Source of the DNA: Campylobacterota bacterium
GTDB taxonomy: Bacteria; Campylobacterota; Campylobacteria; Campylobacterales; Sulfurovaceae
Direction: 5' to 3'
NCBI GenBank assembly: GCA_022600655.1
Contig: JAHZJZ010000084.1
Location: forward strand, 1-6,054
DNA length: 6,054 nucleotides
Shown: positions 1 to 5,965 of the stretch, in pieces
How the letters are laid out: each line of letters begins with the position of its first letter
Position numbering within the stretch: position 1 is the first letter of the stretch
Notes under the pieces: model-generated
What the model was told of the DNA's origin: nothing
The model's input: only the letters and a program-made list of their open reading frames with translations
Databases searched by the model: none
Made by a program: the position numbers and the translations under genes

Positions 1-150
1 ACAGCAATGCTAAAAGAGAAGAAGTTAGAACTTTTTACACTTAAAGCAAAGCAGAAAACAATGCAGCTTACTAATACAAGTGAGCTAAGAGTAGCGAAAA
101 AAGATCTCGCTAGAATACAAACAGCTATCACAGCTGCTCAGTCGAAGTAA
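1..150 (+). CDS. rpmC: 50S ribosomal protein L29, 5'-truncated by the window edge
   Basis: Frame 1 is open from the first base to a TAA at 148-150, giving the last 49 residues of L29. The family is usually 60-65 residues, so roughly a dozen N-terminal residues lie upstream. The visible part is a highly charged, helical protein with the family core LFTLKAKQKTMQLTNTSELR followed by a KKDLARIQT helix, as expected for the two-helix hairpin of L29. In the ribosome L29 sits beside the polypeptide exit tunnel, near the docking site for trigger factor and SRP. It precedes rpsQ by 11 bases, the classic rpmC-rpsQ order. The ATG at 7-9 is internal (a conserved Met in the middle of the protein) and should not be taken as the start. 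Identification is secure because of both sequence and position. Confidence 0.93.
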   Translation, partial: TAMLKEKKLELFTLKAKQKTMQLTNTSELRVAKKDLARIQTAITAAQSK

Positions 151-161
151 GGGGTTAGCGT

Positions 162-410
162 ATGCCAAAAAGACAAATAACCGGTACTGTGATTAAAATA
201 GCAGGTGAGAAGACAGCTACAGTTGTAGTTGAAAGAAAAGTTCTTCACCCACGATATCACAAAACTGTTAAAAGATTTAAAAAATATCTTATCCATGATG
301 AGAAGGGTGAGGCAAAAGTTGGAGATACTGTATCTGCTATTGAGTGTAGACCAATGTCAAAAACAAAAAGCTTTAGACTTTTAGAGATTCTAAAGGTAGG
401 TGAAGAGTAA
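162..410 (+). CDS. rpsQ: 30S ribosomal protein S17
   Basis: An 82-residue protein, typical for bacterial S17 (80-90). S17 is a primary 16S rRNA binder with an OB-like beta-barrel that helps organise the 5' domain of the 30S body. Visible family marks are GTVIKIAGEKTATVVVERK (residues 8-26), the LHPRYHKTVKRFKKYLIHDE stretch (28-47), and the signature GDTVSAIECRPMSKTKSF (54-71). The ATG is preceded by AAGGGG at 149-154 with a 7-base spacer, which fixes the start. Its TAA overlaps the ATG of rplN by one base (TAATG at 408-412), so translation of the two is probably coupled. Nothing in the protein looks unusual. Confidence 0.97.
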   Translation: MPKRQITGTVIKIAGEKTATVVVERKVLHPRYHKTVKRFKKYLIHDEKGEAKVGDTVSAIECRPMSKTKSFRLLEILKVGEE

Positions 411-778
411 TGATCCAAGGTTTTACAAGATTAAATGTTGCTGATAACAGTGGTGCTAAAGAGATTATGTGTATCAAGGTTCTTGGTGGATCTAAGAGAA
501 GATACGCTTCAGTAGGTGACGTTATCGTTGCTTCTGTTAAAAAAGCACTTCCAACAGGTAAAGTTAAAAGAGGTAAAGTAGTTAAAGCGGTTGTTGTAAG
601 AACTCACAAAGAGATTCAGAGAGAAAATGGTTCTTTAATCAGATTCGACGATAACGCTGCTGTAATTATTGATGATAAAAAAGCACCAATTGGTACACGT
701 ATTTTTGGTCCTGTAGCTAGAGAGACTAGATATGCAGGATTTATGAAAATCGTATCATTGGCACCGGAGGTATGGTAA
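410..778 (+). CDS. rplN: 50S ribosomal protein L14
   Basis: A 122-residue protein, exactly the usual bacterial L14 length. L14 binds 23S rRNA at the subunit interface and contributes to intersubunit bridges. It is also the docking site for the silencing factor RsfS. The N-terminal MIQGFTRLNVADNSGAK, the GGSKRRYASVGDVIVASVK block (26-44) and the family signature region around residues 60-86 (AVVVRT, then NGSLIRFDDNAAV) are all present. So is the C-terminal GTRIFGPVARETR block (95-107). The start is the first codon of the family-typical MIQ, overlapping the rpsQ stop. Only a modest AGGTG (398-402) lies upstream, so reinitiation by ribosomes leaving rpsQ probably contributes. The downstream junction with rplX is another TAATG overlap. 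It is the first gene of the spc half of the cluster. Confidence 0.98.
   Translation: MIQGFTRLNVADNSGAKEIMCIKVLGGSKRRYASVGDVIVASVKKALPTGKVKRGKVVKAVVVRTHKEIQRENGSLIRFDDNAAVIIDDKKAPIGTRIFGPVARETRYAGFMKIVSLAPEVW
766..770 (+). promoter_or_regulatory. Shine-Dalgarno site that decides the rplX start
   Basis: GGAGG lies inside the last codons of rplN. It is 7 bases before the ATG at 778 but only 1 base before the in-frame ATG at 772. The spacing favours 778 as the start of rplX. Confidence 0.8.
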
Positions 779-1014
779 TGGCGAACAAGAAGTTCAAAGT
801 AAAAAAAGGTGATCAAGTTATGATTATCGCTGGTGACGATAAAGGTAAAACTGGTGAAGTACTTAAAGTATTAACTAAGAATGATGCTGTAATCGTTGCA
901 GGTTGTAAACTTGCTAAAAAAGCTGTAAAGCCAAGTGAAGAGAATAAAGATGGTGGTTTCGAAAATAAAGAGATGCCTATCCATATTTCTAATGTAAAAA
1001 AAGTAGAGGCGTAA
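778..1014 (+). CDS. rplX: 50S ribosomal protein L24
   Basis: A 78-residue L24, an assembly-initiating 23S rRNA binder located near the tunnel exit. The KOW motif is clear at about residues 9-36 (KKGDQVMIIAGDDKGKTGEV), and the later family block EMPIHISNVKK is at 65-75. It is much shorter than the E. coli protein (about 104 residues). I recall Campylobacter L24 also being short (about 77), so this is probably a lineage trait and not truncation. The frame also contains an ATG at 772. I chose 778 because GGAGG at 766-770 is correctly spaced for it, MANKKFKVKKGD is the family-like N-terminus, and the start then forms a TAATG overlap with rplN like other junctions here. rplE follows after 4 bases. 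Confidence 0.95.
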   Translation: MANKKFKVKKGDQVMIIAGDDKGKTGEVLKVLTKNDAVIVAGCKLAKKAVKPSEENKDGGFENKEMPIHISNVKKVEA

Positions 1015-1018
1015 TCTT

Positions 1019-1564
1019 ATGAGTAGAATGAAGCAAAAGTACAATGACATCGTACCTGCACTTAGAGAAGAGTGTGGGATTAAAAATGCGATGCAGACAC
1101 CTAAGCTTGAGAAAATCGTAATCTCTGTTGGTGCTGGTGAAGAGGGTAAAGATAACAAACTTATCCAAAATATGGCAGATACTATCTCTCTAATCGCTGG
1201 TCAAAAAGCTGTTATTGTTGATGCTAAAAAATCAGTTGCTGGTTTTAAAGCAAGAGAAGGGGCTCCAAGTGGTATTAAAGTAACACTTAGAGGTGCAAAT
1301 ATGTATAACTTCTTTGATAAACTAGTATCAATTGCTCTTCCAAGAGTAAAAGATTTTAGAGGTACACCAAGAAAAGGTTTTGATGGAAGAGGTAACTATA
1401 ACTTCGGTCTTCAAGAGCAACTTATGTTCCCAGAGGTTGTTTTTGATAACATTATCAAAACTCACGGTATGAACATCACAATCGTAACGAGCAGTGACAA
1501 CGATAAAGAGGCATTTGTTCTTTTAGAGAAACTTGGCATGCCTTTTGCTAAAGGAAAGAACTAA
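1019..1564 (+). CDS. rplE: 50S ribosomal protein L5
   Basis: A 181-residue protein, close to the usual 178-182. L5 binds 5S rRNA with L18, forms part of the central protuberance, and contacts P-site tRNA and the 30S head. Diagnostic stretches are LEKIVISVGAG (30-40), TISLIAGQKAVIVDAKKSVA (55-74), LVSIALPRVKDFRG (102-115) and the very conserved FDGRGNYNFGLQEQLMFPE (121-139). The start at 1019 has AGAGG at 1005-1009, 9 bases away. A second in-frame ATG at 1028 (residue 4, before KQKYND) is possible but would be further from that site. The stop overlaps the rpsN start by one base. In E. coli the S8 feedback site lies at the rplX/rplE junction. Here the junction is only 4 bases long and I see no clear copy of that structure. 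Confidence 0.98.
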   Translation: MSRMKQKYNDIVPALREECGIKNAMQTPKLEKIVISVGAGEEGKDNKLIQNMADTISLIAGQKAVIVDAKKSVAGFKAREGAPSGIKVTLRGANMYNFFDKLVSIALPRVKDFRGTPRKGFDGRGNYNFGLQEQLMFPEVVFDNIIKTHGMNITIVTSSDNDKEAFVLLEKLGMPFAKGKN

Positions 1565-1749
1565 TGGCTAAGAAATCAATGATTGCTAAGCAGAAGAGAC
1601 CTGCTAAATTCTCATCAAGAGCATACACAAGATGTAGCATTTGTGGTAGACCACACTCAGTTTATAGAGACTTTGGTGTGTGCCGTATCTGTTTAAGAAA
1701 AATGGCTAACGAGGGTTTAATCCCTGGTATGAAAAAATCAAGCTGGTAA
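1564..1749 (+). CDS. rpsN: 30S ribosomal protein S14, zinc-binding (type Z) form
   Basis: A 61-residue S14, the short form that keeps a zinc ribbon, in contrast to the roughly 100-residue zinc-free form of E. coli. The four cysteines are at residues 24, 27, 40 and 43, in two CxxC pairs (CSICGRPHS and CRICLRKMA). The C-terminal GLIPGMKKSSW matches the family end, which inserts into the 30S head near the decoding region. AAGGA at 1551-1555, 8 bases ahead, and the TAATG overlap with rplE both support the start. With all four cysteines intact it should bind one zinc ion, so supply of this protein may be tied to zinc availability in organisms that also carry a zinc-free paralogue. No second copy is visible in this window. 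Confidence 0.97.
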   Translation: MAKKSMIAKQKRPAKFSSRAYTRCSICGRPHSVYRDFGVCRICLRKMANEGLIPGMKKSSW

Positions 1750-1762
1750 GGAGAAGTAAAAG

Positions 1763-2158
1763 ATGATGACAGATATAATTGCAGACTCTCTTACTCGAAT
1801 AAGAAATGCTGCACAAAGAAGATTAGATGTAACAACACTTCTTCACTCAAAAACAATTGAGGCAACTGTTTCTATTTTAGTAGATAAGGGTTACCTTGAG
1901 AGTTACAAAGTAAAAGAAGATGGAAATAAGAAGACAATTAAAGTTGTACTAAAGTATGATGATAACGGTCACAGTGTAATCAATGAACTTAAGAAAATTT
2001 CTAAGCCTGGTAGACGTGTTTACCAAGCTTCAGCAGATATCAGAAGTTTTAAAAATGGTTACGGAACACTAGTAGTATCTACCAACAAAGGTGTACTTGC
2101 AAATGATGAAGCATTTAAGCAAGGTGTTGGTGGTGAAGTAATCTGTAGTATTTGGTAA
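1763..2158 (+). CDS. rpsH: 30S ribosomal protein S8
   Basis: A 131-residue protein, normal for S8 (about 130). S8 binds helix 21 of 16S rRNA early in 30S assembly, and in E. coli it represses its own operon by binding spc mRNA. Family marks are DIIADSLTRIRNA at residues 4-16, LKKISKPGRRVY (76-87), and the signature GTLVVSTNKGVLANDEAFKQ (101-120) ending in GGEVICSIW. Two ATG codons stand in tandem at 1763 and 1766. AAGGAG at 1748-1753 is 9 bases from the first and 12 from the second. The longer form also matches the length I recall for Campylobacter S8, so I favour 1763 without being certain. It is 13 bases after rpsN. Confidence 0.97.
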   Translation: MMTDIIADSLTRIRNAAQRRLDVTTLLHSKTIEATVSILVDKGYLESYKVKEDGNKKTIKVVLKYDDNGHSVINELKKISKPGRRVYQASADIRSFKNGYGTLVVSTNKGVLANDEAFKQGVGGEVICSIW

Positions 2159-2167
2159 GGGATAGAT

Positions 2168-2704
2168 ATGTCAAGAATAGGAAAAAGACCAGTAACTGTT
2201 GCAAGTGGTATTGAGGTATCACTCGATGGTACGACTCTTGTTGCTAAAAAAGGCAAACTTGAGAAGAGACTTGAAACTTATGGAAGAGTTGATATTAATA
2301 TCGACGGTTCAGAAGTAACATTTTCAAGAGTAGGTGAAGATAAAGAGAGCGCAGCTTTCTGGGGAACTTACAGAGCGTTGTTTAACAACATCATTATTGG
2401 TCTTGATAAAGGTTTTGCTAAATCTTTAGAGATCAATGGTGTTGGTTATAGAGCTGCTGTTCAAGGTAAAGTACTTAATCTTCAACTTGGATTCTCTCAT
2501 GATATTAATTTTGATATCCCTGAAGGTGTAGAGATTAGTGTTGAGAAAAACATTATCAACATCAAGAGTACTGATAAGCAGACTGTTGGACAAGTTGCAG
2601 CTGAGATTAGAAGCTTTAGACCACCAGAGCCTTACAAAGGTAAAGGGGTTAAGTATACTGATGAGACTATCATTAGAAAAGCTGGTAAAGCAGCTGGTAA
2701 GTAG
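2168..2704 (+). CDS. rplF: 50S ribosomal protein L6
   Basis: A 178-residue protein, matching the family (about 177). L6 binds 23S rRNA near the sarcin-ricin loop and the factor-binding site through two similar domains. The N-terminal MSRIGKRPV is typical. The middle carries LEINGVGYRAAVQGKVLNL, the link into the second domain. The bacterial L6 signature RPPEPYKGKGVKY is at 151-163, followed by a basic tail. AAGGGA at 2157-2162, 5 bases from the ATG, fixes the start. It ends in TAG, the only non-TAA stop among the genes whose ends are in this window. A 60-codon open frame at 2538-2720 in another frame is a shadow of this gene and has no support. Confidence 0.98.
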   Translation: MSRIGKRPVTVASGIEVSLDGTTLVAKKGKLEKRLETYGRVDINIDGSEVTFSRVGEDKESAAFWGTYRALFNNIIIGLDKGFAKSLEINGVGYRAAVQGKVLNLQLGFSHDINFDIPEGVEISVEKNIINIKSTDKQTVGQVAAEIRSFRPPEPYKGKGVKYTDETIIRKAGKAAGK

Positions 2705-2713
2705 GAGTAGTAG

Positions 2714-3070
2714 ATGTTAAAAAGTATTCAAAGAAGAAAAAACAAACTTCGAACACAACGTAAGCTAAGAGTTAGAGGTAAAATTTCAGGAACAGAAGCT
2801 CTTCCAAGAGTAACAGTTTTCAGATCGAACAAGCACTTTTATGCTCAAGCAATTGATGATGTGGCTGGTGTAACATTGGCTGCTGCTGATGGTAAAAAAC
2901 TTGGTTTAAAAGCAAACAGAGAAGATGTGAAGCAAATCGCTAACACTTTTGCAGATGCTTTAAAAGCTAAAAATATTGATAATGTTGTCTTTGATAGAAA
3001 TGGTTACCTCTATCATGGTGTAGTAGCATCTTTTGCTGATGCACTTAGAGAAGCTGGTATTAAGTTATAA
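2714..3070 (+). CDS. rplR: 50S ribosomal protein L18
   Basis: A 118-residue L18, the usual bacterial length (117-120). It binds 5S rRNA together with L5 and L25 or its equivalent, and helps attach 5S to the 50S central protuberance. The N-terminus is strongly basic (RRKNKLRTQRKLRVRGKISG, residues 7-26), as needed for RNA contact. PRVTVFRSNKHFYAQAIDD (31-49) and the C-terminal VVFDRNGYLYHGVVASFADA (91-110) are the recognisable family blocks. AGGAG at 2703-2707, 6 bases before the ATG, fixes the start and overlaps the rplF stop codon. The stop codon TAA itself forms part of the rpsE ribosome binding site. Confidence 0.98.
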   Translation: MLKSIQRRKNKLRTQRKLRVRGKISGTEALPRVTVFRSNKHFYAQAIDDVAGVTLAAADGKKLGLKANREDVKQIANTFADALKAKNIDNVVFDRNGYLYHGVVASFADALREAGIKL

Positions 3071-3074
3071 GGAG
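3069..3074 (+). promoter_or_regulatory. Shine-Dalgarno site that decides the rpsE start
   Basis: AAGGAG overlaps the rplR stop codon. Two ATG codons follow in tandem, 2 bases (3077) and 5 bases (3080) away. A 2-base spacer is too short for efficient initiation, so 3080 is favoured. Confidence 0.75.
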
Positions 3075-3079
3075 ACATG

Positions 3080-3523
3080 ATGCAAAATATTGATAGAGAA
3101 AAGTTTGAAGAGAGAATTGTAAATATTGGTCGTGTTACTAAAGTTGTAAAGGGTGGTAGACGTTTTAGATTTACTGCTCTTGTGGTTATTGGTGACAAAA
3201 ATGGTACAATTGGTTATGGTACAGGAAAAGCGAAAGAGGTTCCTGATGCAATCAAAAAAGCTGTTGATGACGCGTTCAAAAGCCTTGTAAAAGTTAATGT
3301 TAAGGGTACAACTATTGCTCATGATATTCAACAAAAAACAGGTGCAAGTAGAATTATTCTTAGACCAGCAAGTGAGGGTACAGGTACCATCGCTGGTGGT
3401 GCTATGAGACCAGTAATTGAGCTTGCAGGTATCCAAGATGTTATCGCAAAATCATTAGGTTCAAACAATCCTAATAACCTTGTAAGAGCAACTGTTGATG
3501 CACTTACAAAGATTAAAGCATAA
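3080..3523 (+). CDS. rpsE: 30S ribosomal protein S5
   Basis: A 147-residue S5, a protein of the 30S body-head interface that affects decoding accuracy and mRNA unwinding at the entry channel. The N-terminal double-stranded-RNA-binding-like domain has VTKVVKGGRRFRFTALVVIG (residues 19-38), then GKAKEVPDAIKKAV (49-62). The C-terminal half carries ASRIILRPASEGTGTIAGG (89-107) and VIELAGIQDVIAKSLGSNN (112-130). The frame has ATG at 3077 and 3080. I chose 3080 on ribosome-site spacing and because it gives the 147 residues I recall for Campylobacter S5. It is slightly shorter than E. coli S5 (about 167), lacking extra residues at both ends. No rpmD follows: rplO begins 10 bases after the stop. Confidence 0.96.
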   Translation: MQNIDREKFEERIVNIGRVTKVVKGGRRFRFTALVVIGDKNGTIGYGTGKAKEVPDAIKKAVDDAFKSLVKVNVKGTTIAHDIQQKTGASRIILRPASEGTGTIAGGAMRPVIELAGIQDVIAKSLGSNNPNNLVRATVDALTKIKA

Positions 3524-3528
3524 GGGAG
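3524..3528 (+). promoter_or_regulatory. Shine-Dalgarno site that decides the rplO start
   Basis: GGGAG directly after the rpsE stop lies 5 bases before the ATG at 3534. It marks that codon as the rplO start instead of the in-frame ATG codons at 3495 and 3498 inside rpsE. Confidence 0.8.
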
Positions 3529-3533
3529 TAGAT

Positions 3534-3932
3534 ATGGGTTTACATAATTTACAACCAGCGCCAGGTTCAACTCGTAACAGAAAAAGAGTTGGTCGTGGAC
3601 AAGGTTCTGGAAATGGTAAAACAGCAGGACGTGGTAACAAAGGTCAGAAGTCTAGATCTGGTTACTCAGAAAAAAGAGGTTTTGAGGGTGGACAGATGCC
3701 ACTCTACAGAAGAGTTCCAAAAATTGGTTTTACTTCTAGAGTAATCAAACCATACTCTATTAATGTTGATAAAGTTAAAGCAATAGCTGGACTAGACGAG
3801 ATTACTTTAGAGAGTATCAAATCTGTTCATAAGTTGCAAAGAACTGTAACAAAAGTTAAACTTATTGGTACAGGTGCAAAAGAACTTGCATCTAAAATCA
3901 AAGATGAAGCTGTTACAACTAGTGGTAAATAA
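3534..3932 (+). CDS. rplO: 50S ribosomal protein L15
   Basis: A 132-residue L15, a little shorter than the E. coli form (144). L15 has a long basic N-terminal extension that threads into the 50S core and a globular C-terminal domain, and it acts late in 50S assembly. The start is followed by LHNLQPAPGSTRNRKRVGRG, the family N-terminus. The glycine- and arginine-rich GQGSGNGKTAGRGNKGQKSR (residues 22-41) and KRGFEGGQMPLYRRVPKIGF (47-66) complete the extension. The C-terminal VKLIGTGAKELASKIKDEAV is the family end. The open frame extends upstream to 3495 within rpsE, but the well-spaced GGGAG and family alignment support 3534. rpmD, which normally sits just before it, is absent. secY starts 2 bases downstream. 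Confidence 0.97.
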   Translation: MGLHNLQPAPGSTRNRKRVGRGQGSGNGKTAGRGNKGQKSRSGYSEKRGFEGGQMPLYRRVPKIGFTSRVIKPYSINVDKVKAIAGLDEITLESIKSVHKLQRTVTKVKLIGTGAKELASKIKDEAVTTSGK

Positions 3933-3934
3933 CC

Positions 3935-5197
3935 ATGGGTAATGCTTTAACTCAAAAAATACTTATTACTTTTGGATTTCTATTCGCTTATAGAGTTTTA
4001 GCATACGTACCAGTTCCTGGTGTTGACACTGCTGTTATTGCATCATTTTTTGATGCAAACAGTGGTGGTATGTTGGGTATGGCCAACATGTTTTCAGGAA
4101 ATGCTATTGAGCGACTTAGTATTATCTCCTTAGGTATTATGCCTTACATTACTGCTTCTATCGTTATGGAACTTCTTGCAGCAACTTTCCCTACTATTGG
4201 TCAAATGAAAAAAGAGCGTGACGGGATGCAGAAGTATATGCAAATCATTCGTTATGCAACTATCTTTATTACTATTGTTCAAGCTATTGGTGTCTCTATG
4301 GGACTTCAGGGTATGACAGGAAGCAATGGTCAAAGTGCTGTTATGATTGATCCAATGATGTTTACACTGATTACTACGGTTTCTATGGTGACGGGTACAA
4401 TGTTATTGATGTGGATTGGTGAGCGTATTACACAGAGTGGTATTGGTAATGGTATTTCGTTAATCATCTTTGCTGGTATTGTTTCAGGAATTCCTGCTGC
4501 AATTTCAAACACTATTGATGGTGTAAATACAGGTGAGCTGAATTTCTTAGCTGTCCTAGTAATGGCAGCGATTATCTTGTTAACTATTTTTGTAATTATC
4601 TATATTGAACTTGGAGAGAGAAGGGTTCCTATCTCATACTCAAGAAAAACAATTATGCAAAATCAAGATAAAAAAGTGATGAACTACATTCCGATTAAAG
4701 TAAACCTAGCAGGTGTTATTCCTCCTATTTTTGCATCGGCTGTATTAATGTTCCCTCTGACCATGTTACAAAGTAGTACCAATGAGATTGCTTTAGGTGT
4801 GGCTGATGCACTAACACCAGGTGGTATTGTCTTTAACTTAGTAACATTTATTTTGGTAGTATTCTTTGCATTTTTCTATGCATCAATTGTATTTAATGCG
4901 AAAGATATTGCTGATAACTTGAAAAGACAAGGTGGGTTTATTCCAGGGGTACGACCAGGAGAACACACTAAAGAGAAAATCAATGAAATCGCAAGTAACT
5001 TGACAGGTTCAGGTGCTTTCTATCTTGCTGCTATCTCTACCGTTCCATTTATGTTGATTTCAGCTATTGGGGCATCATTCTTCTTCGGGGGAGTTGCCGT
5101 TCTTATTGTGGTTCAAGTCGCACTTGATACCATGAGAAAAATTGAAGCTCAAATCTATATGAACAAATATGAAACATTAGGATCAGTAGGTCTCTAA
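3935..5197 (+). CDS. secY: Sec translocon channel subunit SecY
   Basis: A 420-residue inner-membrane protein that forms the protein-conducting channel with SecE and SecG. SecA drives it for export, and ribosomes dock on it for membrane insertion. Ten hydrophobic segments can be picked out, roughly at residues 9-28, 60-85, 105-125, 143-165, 170-190, 202-226, 252-275, 298-320, 357-378 and 382-398, with the plug region at about 45-60. Conserved marks are SLGIMPYITASIVMELL (65-81), GNGISLIIFAGIVSGIP (171-187), ELGERRVPISYSRK (225-238) and the cytoplasmic C5 loop GGFIPGVRPGEHT (333-345). In that loop Arg340 corresponds to E. coli Arg357, needed for SecA function. The N-terminus is shorter than in E. 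coli (443 residues), as I recall for Campylobacter SecY. The start is 2 bases after rplO with almost no Shine-Dalgarno sequence. The stop overlaps the map start. Confidence 0.98.
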   Translation: MGNALTQKILITFGFLFAYRVLAYVPVPGVDTAVIASFFDANSGGMLGMANMFSGNAIERLSIISLGIMPYITASIVMELLAATFPTIGQMKKERDGMQKYMQIIRYATIFITIVQAIGVSMGLQGMTGSNGQSAVMIDPMMFTLITTVSMVTGTMLLMWIGERITQSGIGNGISLIIFAGIVSGIPAAISNTIDGVNTGELNFLAVLVMAAIILLTIFVIIYIELGERRVPISYSRKTIMQNQDKKVMNYIPIKVNLAGVIPPIFASAVLMFPLTMLQSSTNEIALGVADALTPGGIVFNLVTFILVVFFAFFYASIVFNAKDIADNLKRQGGFIPGVRPGEHTKEKINEIASNLTGSGAFYLAAISTVPFMLISAIGASFFFGGVAVLIVVQVALDTMRKIEAQIYMNKYETLGSVGL

Positions 5198-5952
5198 TGG
5201 CGATTGCACTTCGTAAACCAGACGAATTGACCAAGCTCAAAGTAGCTGGGTCAATCGTTGGAAAAACATTAAAATATCTTCAAGAAAATATCACTGTTGG
5301 AATGACGCTAAAAGAGATTGATGCGATGGGTGAGGCTTTTATCCGTGAGCATGGTGCTGAACCATCTTTTAAAGGTCTTTATGGGTTTACTGGTTCTGTG
5401 TGTACTTCACTTAATGAGGTCTGTATACATGGTGTACCGAGTGACCAAAAGATAGAAGAGGGTGATATACTTGGTTTAGACTTAGGAACAAAAATTGATG
5501 GGTATTTTGGTGATGCAGCCATTACCATGCCTATTGGTCAAATTTCTAAAGAGGATGAGGCACTAATTGCATGTTCAAAAGATGCTCTCTATCATGCGAT
5601 AGAGAATATTGAAGTAGGTATGCGATTTAAAGAGATATCTGCTCTTTTGGAGTCATTTATTACTGGTAGAGGTTATGTTCCCTTACGTGACTTTTGTGGA
5701 CACGGTATTGGTACTAAGCCACATGATGAACCTAATATCCCTAACTATTTGGAAGGTAAAGCCAAACAGGGACCAAAGGTGAAAAATGGTATGGTTTTCT
5801 GTTTAGAACCTATGGTTTGTCAGAAAGGGAGTAAGCCAGTTATCCTTGAGGATAAATGGTCAGTGGTTAGTGAAGATGGCTTAAGAGCCTCACACTATGA
5901 ACATACAGTAGCGATTATTGATAACAAAGCAGTAATCCTAACAGAAGCGTAA
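5197..5952 (+). CDS. map: Type I methionine aminopeptidase
   Basis: A 251-residue cytosolic metalloenzyme that removes the initiator methionine from nascent proteins when the second residue is small. It has the pita-bread fold, with all five metal ligands present at the expected spacing: Asp95 and Asp106 (LDLGTKIDGYFGD), His169 (FCGHGIG), Glu204 (FCLEPMV) and Glu235 (HYEHTVAI). The substrate-site histidines His78 (VCIHGVPS) and His176 (KPHDEP) are also kept. The length matches bacterial type Ia enzymes (about 250-265), with no N-terminal zinc or SH3-binding extension. The ATG overlaps the secY stop (TAATG) and only a weak AGG (5188-5190) precedes it, so translation is probably coupled to secY. 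adk, which separates secY and map in many Gram-positive bacteria, is absent. Arginine codons here include more CGN than in the ribosomal genes. Confidence 0.98.
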   Translation: MAIALRKPDELTKLKVAGSIVGKTLKYLQENITVGMTLKEIDAMGEAFIREHGAEPSFKGLYGFTGSVCTSLNEVCIHGVPSDQKIEEGDILGLDLGTKIDGYFGDAAITMPIGQISKEDEALIACSKDALYHAIENIEVGMRFKEISALLESFITGRGYVPLRDFCGHGIGTKPHDEPNIPNYLEGKAKQGPKVKNGMVFCLEPMVCQKGSKPVILEDKWSVVSEDGLRASHYEHTVAIIDNKAVILTEA

Positions 5953-5958
5953 TTTTAC

Positions 5959-5965
5959 AAAGGAG
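5959..5965 (+). promoter_or_regulatory. Strong Shine-Dalgarno site of infA
   Basis: AAAGGAG with an 8-base spacer to the ATG at 5974 is one of the best ribosome sites in the window. It stands in the longest intergenic gap (21 bases, 5953-5973), so infA can initiate independently of map. Confidence 0.8.

Noticed and set aside
985..1035. A possible S8 feedback-binding structure at the rplX/rplE junction, as in E. coli
   Set aside because: The intergenic gap is 4 bases and I could not find a convincing stem with the S8 helix-21-like core. An RNA folding and covariation search would be needed to claim it.
871..1158. A 95-codon minus-strand open frame over rplX and rplE
   Set aside because: It is antisense to two well-supported ribosomal genes. 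Its hydrophobic composition is what reverse-complemented lysine-rich sequence gives.
2538..2720. A 60-codon plus-strand open frame overlapping the end of rplF
   Set aside because: It is a frame-shifted shadow of rplF, has no family resemblance, and its end runs into the rplR start. rplF itself is intact in its own frame.
3205..3240. S5 reads GYGTGKAKEV where E. coli has a Tyr in place of the Thr
   Set aside because: This position varies within the S5 family signature, and the neighbouring glycines and lysine are kept, so it is ordinary divergence.
3065..3436. A 123-codon open frame on the minus strand across rpsE
   Set aside because: It lies fully antisense to rplR/rpsE, is rich in Ser, Thr, Cys and Asn as expected from the reverse complement of AT-rich coding DNA, and matches no family I know.
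3495..3533. An upstream extension of rplO starting inside rpsE
   Set aside because: The extra 13 residues are rpsE coding sequence read in another frame. The ribosome site and family alignment both place the start at 3534.
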